Of a stretch of DNA of 64,000 bases, positions 58,956 through 64,000 are shown piece after piece (the stretch's first letter is position 1; every line of letters begins with the position of its first letter). Made by a program: the position numbers and the translations under genes. The DNA lies in NCBI GenBank assembly GCA_028277985.1, contig JANQFG010000069.1, forward strand, positions 109,887-173,886. The letters run 5' to 3'. The DNA comes from a bacterium. GTDB taxonomy: Bacteria > Desulfobacterota > DSWW01. The notes under the pieces were generated by a model. The model saw nothing but the letters and a program-made list of their open reading frames with translations, did not search any database and had not been told where the DNA came from.

Positions 58956-59794
58956 AAGGTGGAAAGACTATGGATTGCTTCAGGGACAAGATCGCCATCG
59001 TAACAGGTGGGGCATCCGGCATCGGACGGACCGTGTGTGCGGAGTTGGGCAGGTACGGAGCCGCGACAGTCGTGGCGGACATCGATTTTGAAGGAGCACA
59101 GGAGGTGGCAGATGCCATCTCCGGGAATGGCGGAAGGGCAAGGGCAGCCCGGCTGGACGTGACGGACGCCGAGGCGATCCAGGGCCTCATCGATGAGACG
59201 GTTGCCGAGCACGGCCGGCTCGACTTCATGTTCAACAACGCGGGCATCAACATAGCGGGCGAGGCCCGGGACCTGCTCCCCGATCACTGGAAGCGGGTGC
59301 TCGATATCAACCTGATGGGTGTGGTTCACGGGACTAGGCTTGCCTATGCCTTGATGGTCGAGCAGGGCTCCGGCCATATCGTCAACACCGCTTCGTTGTG
59401 TGGGATCATGCCGGTCCCATTCGAGGCCCCCTATGCCACGGCCAAGCATGCTGTGGTAGGGCTCTCGACTTCCCTCAGGGCCGAAGGAGCCGGGCTGGGT
59501 GTAAGGGTGAGCGCCTTCTGTCCGGGCGTCATTCGAACGCCCCTGATCGAGAAATCCCTGGTCGTCAATTCCAGCATGGAGGAAATACTCTCCATCTCAC
59601 CCTTGGGCATCATGGAATTGGAGGACGCCGTGGGGGTCCTGTTGCGGGGCGTCGCCCGGAATCAGTCGATCATCGTTTGTCCTTTCGAGTCTCGTATGAC
59701 CTGGTGGATGTACCGGCTTGCTCCTTCCCTCCTGGGCAGGCTCGTGGGCAGAACCGTCGAGCAGTTTCGGGAAAAACGCCGCGCCGGACCGTAG
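58952..59794 (+). CDS. Short-chain dehydrogenase/reductase
   Basis: A 280-aa classical SDR: TGGASGIG near residue 19, NNAG near 96, NTAS near 144 and YATAK near 161, with PGVIRTP after the active site. Asp after beta-2 (VADIDFE) favours NAD over NADP. ATG 58952 overlaps the preceding TGA (ATGA); ATG 58970 with GGTGGA upstream is an alternative start. The C-terminal part MTWWMYRLAPSLLGRLVGR is hydrophobic and may bind membrane lipids. It is likely in the same operon as the flavoenzyme and ferredoxin. Confidence 0.85.
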   Translation: MKGGKTMDCFRDKIAIVTGGASGIGRTVCAELGRYGAATVVADIDFEGAQEVADAISGNGGRARAARLDVTDAEAIQGLIDETVAEHGRLDFMFNNAGINIAGEARDLLPDHWKRVLDINLMGVVHGTRLAYALMVEQGSGHIVNTASLCGIMPVPFEAPYATAKHAVVGLSTSLRAEGAGLGVRVSAFCPGVIRTPLIEKSLVVNSSMEEILSISPLGIMELEDAVGVLLRGVARNQSIIVCPFESRMTWWMYRLAPSLLGRLVGRTVEQFREKRRAGP

Positions 59795-59931
59795 GCGGTT
59801 ATCCCGTTTCAGGTCAGACCAAAAAACACACTGACTATTATTAGAGTTGACATGTAGGGGCGGCTTCTCTTATCCTGCTGCTGTCCAGAATAACCGAACT
59901 CCCTTCGACCGGGGGGCGAGAAGGAGACGAA

Positions 59932-61572
59932 ATGCGATACGACTCTTCCGGAAAACCGATGGCCCTGTTCGTTTCGGTTGTGTGCCTGCTCATCCTGCTG
60001 CCTTCCTGCAAGGGAGAAGGTCCTCCTCCTCCCCCCCTCGAAAGTCTGGGGCCCGGCGCATACGACGTTGTGGTCATCGGTGCGGGCGGAGGCGGAATCT
60101 CGGCAGCCGCAAAGCTTTCCATGGGAGGGATGAAGGTCCTCGTCATCGAGCAGCACGACAAGGTGGGTGGCTACATGACCAGCTTCGAGAGGGACGACTA
60201 CACGTTCGAGGTCTCCCTCCATGCCATGGACGGAATGGGTCGCCAGTACTTCCCCAGGCTGGGTATCGAGGACAAGGTCAAGGTCCATAAACTCGACCCT
60301 GCCTATCGGTCCGTCTTCCCGGATTTCACCTTCGACGTACCCGCGGATGTTGACCTCTACCGGGAGCGTCTCAAGGAGAAATTCCCCCACGAGACCGAAG
60401 GCATCGACGCGCTCTTCGACGATCTTCGATTGATATACGAAGGCATGGATGCTATGGCGAAGCTCCAGCACAAAGAGGACACAGGGGCTGCGCTCTGGAA
60501 GATCGTGAAGAAGCCCAGCATGCTCTGGCCCATCATCAAGTACTGGGACTCCACCTGCTCGGAGATGCTGGCCGACTACATCCAGGACGAGAAGCTCATT
60601 GCCCTGTTCGTCCAGCTCATGGCCTACACGGGTACGCCCGCGGATGAGGTGTCGGGCATGCTCTTCGCCGGGATGTGGGTGAGCTACCATCACGTCGGGT
60701 TCTACTACTTCGAGGGAGGCTCACAGGCCGTCACAAAGGCTCTGGCCGAGGTGGTGGAGGAGAACGGTGGTGACATCCTCTTGAACACGCTGGCCACCAA
60801 GATCGCGATCGAAGACGGTGCGGCCGTCGCCGTTCAGACCAAGGACGGCAAGGAGTTCAAGTGCCGGTATGTGATATCGAATGCGAACGCCCTGGACACC
60901 TTTTTCAAGATGGTCGGCCGGGAGCACGTGCCCGAGGAGTACGCCAACAGGCTCGAAACGATGAAGATCGGGCTTCCCGCGTTTGCCGTCTACCTGGGCG
61001 TGGATCACGATTTCTCCGACGCCTTCGTCCCGGAGGGGAACCATTCCTACTTCGTCAACCCGGGGTACGACCAGACCGAGACCTTCAAGTATTTCCGAGA
61101 GGGCAATCCCGAGAAGGCCATGTTCGGCATGATCAACTACACCATGGCCGACCCGACCAATGCCCCCAAGGGAAAGAACGTCATCTCCGTGGTTTCCATC
61201 ATGCCCTACGACTACAAGGGGGACTGGTACGAGAGTGTCAGCTATGAGAAATACAAGGCCCTCAAGGAAGAGGTGGCCCAGATCTACCTCGACAGGGCAG
61301 AGGCATTGATTCCCGGCCTGAACGAGCACATCGATGTGATAGAAGTGGGCACACCCCGGACCATGGAGCGTTACTCGCTCAACCCCAGAGGATCGATCTT
61401 CGGATGGGAATTCTCCAAGGATCAGAGCATGATGAAACGGCTCCCCCAGGAGACCCCGATCAGGAACCTCTACCTAGCCGGGGCATGGGGGGGGATGTAC
61501 GGGGGAGGGCAGTCCGCCGTGTTGATGGGTGGATATGCGGCCGCGCAAACCATACTCGGCAGGGAGAAGTAA
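59932..61572 (+). CDS. FAD-dependent desaturase-like enzyme with lipoprotein signal
   Basis: A 546-aa protein. It begins with a lipoprotein signal (hydrophobic residues 10-23, lipobox LLPSC, Cys24) and a Pro-rich linker, followed by a CrtI-like FAD domain: VVVIGAGGGGISAAAKL near residue 44, VGGYMTSFERDDYTFEVS near 76, and LAGAWGGMYGGGQSAVLMG near 513. Placement of such a flavoenzyme outside the cytoplasm is unusual, since FAD must be exported or loaded in the envelope; no twin-arginine motif is visible. It shares family with the cytoplasmic proteins at 25089 and 56228. AAGGAGA precedes the start. Confidence 0.8.
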   Translation: MRYDSSGKPMALFVSVVCLLILLPSCKGEGPPPPPLESLGPGAYDVVVIGAGGGGISAAAKLSMGGMKVLVIEQHDKVGGYMTSFERDDYTFEVSLHAMDGMGRQYFPRLGIEDKVKVHKLDPAYRSVFPDFTFDVPADVDLYRERLKEKFPHETEGIDALFDDLRLIYEGMDAMAKLQHKEDTGAALWKIVKKPSMLWPIIKYWDSTCSEMLADYIQDEKLIALFVQLMAYTGTPADEVSGMLFAGMWVSYHHVGFYYFEGGSQAVTKALAEVVEENGGDILLNTLATKIAIEDGAAVAVQTKDGKEFKCRYVISNANALDTFFKMVGREHVPEEYANRLETMKIGLPAFAVYLGVDHDFSDAFVPEGNHSYFVNPGYDQTETFKYFREGNPEKAMFGMINYTMADPTNAPKGKNVISVVSIMPYDYKGDWYESVSYEKYKALKEEVAQIYLDRAEALIPGLNEHIDVIEVGTPRTMERYSLNPRGSIFGWEFSKDQSMMKRLPQETPIRNLYLAGAWGGMYGGGQSAVLMGGYAAAQTILGREK

Positions 61573-61613
61573 GGAGGCCGCCAAACTCGAACCTGTTCGA
61601 GAGGGAGCGACCC

Positions 61614-62837
61614 ATGGCCGTCAAGTCTTGTGACGCGATCGTCATCGGCGCCGGTCCTGCCGGTGCGGCAGCCAGCCGAAGGTTGGTTGAAGGAGGGATG
61701 AATACCCTTCTCGTCGAGAAGTACAAATTGCCCCGCCGGAAGATGTGCTCCGGGCTCCTTTCTCGCTGGTCCGTAGACTTCGTGCACAGGCACTTCGGAC
61801 CCATGCCGGAGACCGTGTACACCGAGACCCCCTTCCTCAAGGGCTTCGGTTTCAATTTCCCATCCCTCCGTGAGACGGCCCTGGCTCCGACCAAGAGCCC
61901 GCTTCCCTACGTGCGCCGGGACCGGTTCGACTGTTTCCTTGCACAGGGCAGCGGTGCCGAGATCAAGGATGGGGTGCGGCTGACCGGGATCGAAGAGGAG
62001 AAGGACGGGTTCAAGATCCTCTGCCAGCGTTCGCGCAAGGACGGCAAGACCACACGCGTCACCTTCCGTTCCAGGTATGTGGTCGCCGCGGACGGTATGA
62101 ACTCCCGAGCGGTGGGGTGCGTCCTGCCCGACTCCCGTCGCGGCATGCCGGTGACGACGGGCATCCAGAAGTTCTACCGGGCCGAGATCGATCTGGACCC
62201 CGACTATTTTCACCTTGTGTTTCATCCACATGTAGGTTTCTTCCCCTGGGTGAACATGAAGGGGGAGCGGGTCGTGGTGGGCGTTTCCGGACTCGAGCAC
62301 CGAAAGGCGATCCGGTACTACGACAACTTCGTCGCCCTCCTGGAGGAGAAATTCGGCCTGAAGAACAAGGAGCTGCTACGTGAAGAGGCCATGGCCGGGT
62401 ACATGATGGCTTATCTCAATCACTTCGTGCTCGGTAAAGGGAACTTCCTGGCAGCCGGAGATGCGGCCGGCTTCATACACGGAGCGGAAGGCATCTCCGC
62501 GGCCCTGGTGAGCGGCGATCTGGCAGCGCAGTCCATCCTGCAGGCGGACGATTTGGACAGCAAAGCCGTGGGTCTGTATCGTCGAAATGTTCAGGGAGAG
62601 GTGGACCGTTGCCTGGACAACCTCAACCCTCTGCGGATGTCCAAGAACGCACCCATGATCGTTGACGGGAAGGCCTTCAGGGCGAAGCTGTCCTTGAAGA
62701 GCGTCCGCCTCATCTACGAGGACCTGAAGGCCTTTGCAGCGCAGGATATCGGCGTCAAGGAAACCGGGATGGGGAGGGTCGCAAAGCAGAACATGATCCA
62801 CCACCTGCTCCACCGGCGTTATCCCGTCGAGCTGTAG
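61614..62837 (+). CDS. Geranylgeranyl-reductase-family flavoprotein
   Basis: A 407-aa FAD enzyme. ATG 61614 after GAGGGAG is chosen over the frame's upper ATG at 61404, which overlaps the previous gene. AIVIGAGPAGAAASRRLVE near residue 8 binds FAD, KYKLPRRKMCSGLLS near 36 is the GGR CxxG motif (here CSGL), and FLAAGDAAGFIHGAEGISAA near 280 the second FAD motif. The family reduces isoprenoid double bonds of archaeal-type lipids, chlorophylls or quinones. With two desaturase-like flavoenzymes upstream, an isoprenoid or other polyunsaturated substrate is suggested. Confidence 0.85.
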   Translation: MAVKSCDAIVIGAGPAGAAASRRLVEGGMNTLLVEKYKLPRRKMCSGLLSRWSVDFVHRHFGPMPETVYTETPFLKGFGFNFPSLRETALAPTKSPLPYVRRDRFDCFLAQGSGAEIKDGVRLTGIEEEKDGFKILCQRSRKDGKTTRVTFRSRYVVAADGMNSRAVGCVLPDSRRGMPVTTGIQKFYRAEIDLDPDYFHLVFHPHVGFFPWVNMKGERVVVGVSGLEHRKAIRYYDNFVALLEEKFGLKNKELLREEAMAGYMMAYLNHFVLGKGNFLAAGDAAGFIHGAEGISAALVSGDLAAQSILQADDLDSKAVGLYRRNVQGEVDRCLDNLNPLRMSKNAPMIVDGKAFRAKLSLKSVRLIYEDLKAFAAQDIGVKETGMGRVAKQNMIHHLLHRRYPVEL

Positions 62838-62847
62838 TGTGCCAATA

Positions 62848-62927
62848 GGGGTCAGGTCTTGACACTTGACAGTCTGCTAGAGACGTTCCCTCGTACGATG
62901 GACTGTCAAGTGTCAAGACCTGACCCC
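62848..62927. repeat. 27-bp perfect inverted repeat with 26-nt loop
   Basis: 62848-62874 and 62901-62927 are exact reverse complements, with tips GGGGTCAGG and CCTGACCCC. The sequence GGGGTCAGGTCTTGACA is of a kind I recognise from REP/RAYT-associated intergenic repeats in deltaproteobacteria. It sits between convergent genes and could also terminate both. Confidence 0.85.
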
Positions 62928-62960
62928 TTCTGGCTCGTTCTTCCGGAAAGGGCCCGGGTC

Positions 62961-63422
62961 TCAGCCGAAGGGTTTGTCCGCTTCGGGCAAGAAAGGGATG
63001 AAGGCGTTGTCATCCATTGCGAAGGGTCCTGAATAGCGGACGCTGATGCGGCGGGCGGCAAAGAGCCATTGCCCATCGATCTTCTGCAGCTCATCGTTGT
63101 AGTTCCCCAGAATCAGCATGGCTCCACCACTGGAAAAATGGATGATTTCCTGGACCTGGGAACGCACCTTTGCTTTGTCCCCATCTATGGAGATCAGGGG
63201 TGCGAGTGCAAGGTGCAGGATGTAGTCGGTGCTCGCGACCGAATTGGAATAGGCCTCCGCGATTTCCTCTTTCCCGCGGTATTCGATGCCAAGCAAGAGC
63301 CAATACGCATCGTCGCTCCAGCACGACCTGAAGGTTTCGACGTCGTTTCGCATGATTGCGTCGGAGTATCTGGCGTAGACTTGCTGGATATTCAGCGTGT
63401 CGGAAACGGTGGTCAGGTCCAT
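62961..63422 (-). CDS. SnoaL-like domain protein (NTF2 fold)
   Basis: A 153-aa protein. The frame continues to 63761 but ATG 63422 has AAAGGAAG seven bases upstream and begins the domain. NIQQVYARYSDAIMRNDVE (11-29), CWSDDAYWLLLGIEYRGKEE near 35 and VQEIIHFSSGGAMLILGNY near 88 fit SnoaL_4, seen in aromatic-ring-hydroxylating dioxygenase beta-like and steroid isomerase-like proteins. No alpha subunit is present. It lies 83 bp downstream of the beta-lactamase-family gene. Confidence 0.75.
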   Translation of the reverse strand: MDLTTVSDTLNIQQVYARYSDAIMRNDVETFRSCWSDDAYWLLLGIEYRGKEEIAEAYSNSVASTDYILHLALAPLISIDGDKAKVRSQVQEIIHFSSGGAMLILGNYNDELQKIDGQWLFAARRISVRYSGPFAMDDNAFIPFLPEADKPFG

Positions 63423-63505
63423 TTCTTTCTTCCTTTCTGATGAGCAGGTTTGGGAAAAAGGGGGAAACATGCGGAGGTGAGTTCTCAAGGGCCTCCGTTC
63501 TCCTG

Positions 63506-64000
63506 TCAATCCTCTATGACGGCGGCGACGACCATGTCCGATAATCTCTGAAAACGCAAGATGTTGTCGCCGTCCTCGATGACGCCGGCCGTCAAGCATA
63601 CAAAGGTGAGGTCCAACTTGGGGTCCACCCAGAAGAGGGTGGAACCCGTGCCCTGTCCGGAAAAGGTGCCGGGGGATGTGGAAATGCCCATAGGTGTGGG
63701 AAAGATCCCCTCGCCGCGCAGGAAGAAGGAGAGCCCCAGATAGGCGGGCCACTCGGGCCAACCGCGCATTTCCCGTGCATAGTCGAAGATATCGTTAGGA
63801 AGGGTGCCGGTGTGATTCGTGGTGGCGCTCTTGATGATCGAGGGGGAGAGGAGCCGCACCCCGTCCAGTTCTCCTCCTCGCCTGAGCATCTCCGTGAAAC
63901 GATATAGATCCAGGGCAGTGCCGATGGCCCCGCCGGCAGGGAATTCCGTTTCTTCCGTATACATATAGTTTGTCGATTCGAGCACGACGGGGTCGAAGAG
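63506..64000 (-). CDS. Beta-lactamase/CubicO-family serine hydrolase (5' partial)
   Basis: The frame is open to the window edge, and a GTG at 63985 is within the coding sequence, not necessarily the start. About 164 C-terminal residues are seen. PAGGAIGTALDLYRFTEML (about 22-40) is the typical late motif of class C-like serine hydrolases, and GQGTGSTLFWVDPKLDLTFV near 115 replaces the KTG-type strand. The catalytic SxxK and YxN motifs must lie upstream of the window. The family includes esterases, transesterases and peptidases; function is open. Confidence 0.75.
   Translation of the reverse strand, partial: LFDPVVLESTNYMYTEETEFPAGGAIGTALDLYRFTEMLRRGGELDGVRLLSPSIIKSATTNHTGTLPNDIFDYAREMRGWPEWPAYLGLSFFLRGEGIFPTPMGISTSPGTFSGQGTGSTLFWVDPKLDLTFVCLTAGVIEDGDNILRFQRLSDMVVAAVIED

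Noticed and set aside
1..64000. CRISPR arrays, tRNA or rRNA genes, prophage
   Set aside because: No regularly spaced repeats, tRNA-like folds or rRNA core sequences were noticed; a tool-based scan could still find a tRNA.

Overview
The window is about 60% GC, gene-dense chromosome from an uncultured anaerobic bacterium, most likely Desulfobacterota (a deltaproteobacterial sulfate reducer or syntroph) or a close relative. This rests on gene content: a tungsten-type aldehyde oxidoreductase, iron-sulfur flavoproteins, an HdrD-like Fe-S reductase, acetyl-CoA-synthase genes, selenocysteine use, and secreted EGF/MopE-type proteins. No rRNA, tRNA, CRISPR array, phage or complete insertion sequence was seen. 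The taxonomic placement is inference.

Layout. 1-7 kb: carbohydrate genes (uroporphyrinogen-decarboxylase-like C-terminus, GH29-like and GH3 glycosidases, an IlvD/Edd sugar-acid dehydratase). 7-14.5 kb: an iron-sulfur flavoprotein, then a MerR-TetR fusion regulator divergent from a FAD oxidase / HdrD-like / FAD oxidase operon, with a strong promoter inside a large palindrome. 14.5-19.3 kb: secreted Cys-rich, EGF, formylglycine-enzyme-like and MopE-motif proteins. 20-22.1 kb: a FemAB-like acetyltransferase and a MerB-like organomercurial-lyase homologue split by two in-frame UGA codons. Each UGA sits at a catalytic-cysteine position and has a SECIS-like hairpin at the canonical distance, so this is very probably a double-selenocysteine enzyme. 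22.2-32.4 kb, minus strand: a catabolic block (EthD tandem, AOR, phytoene-desaturase-like flavoenzyme, SDRs, VOC, nitroreductases, SnoaL, HpaB/AbfD-like protein).

32.5-46.7 kb, minus strand, is the most unusual part: a 13.4-kb operon with a good sigma70 promoter. In order of transcription it encodes an unknown 259-aa protein, a ChlI/MoxR AAA+ ATPase, CooC, a ChlD-like AAA+/VWA protein, a CdhA homologue, CdhB, CdhC (acetyl-CoA synthase), an unknown 182-aa protein, a ferredoxin with a corrinoid-protein-type Fe-S domain, FwdB-like and FwdA-like proteins, and finally a TetR regulator. CdhC keeps all six A-cluster cysteines. The CdhA homologue has lost every B- and D-cluster cysteine and two C-cluster ligands. 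The FwdB homologue lacks the tungsten-ligand cysteine, and the FwdA homologue lacks most metal ligands. This looks like an acetyl-CoA-synthase machine on a catalytically dead CODH/formylmethanofuran-dehydrogenase scaffold, with its own nickel and AAA+ maturation factors. It does not look like a normal Wood-Ljungdahl module, and I do not know its substrate.

47-64 kb: an epoxide-hydrolase-like gene, an acyl-CoA synthetase alpha gene with an internal stop, a DUF3604 / HupE / PpiC group, and an operon-like series of FMN-SCP2 fusion, FAD desaturase-like enzymes (one a lipoprotein), Cys-rich ferredoxins, an SDR and a geranylgeranyl-reductase-like flavoprotein. These suggest redox processing of a hydrophobic, possibly isoprenoid or aromatic, substrate. 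Several long inverted repeats beginning GGGGTC are scattered between genes.
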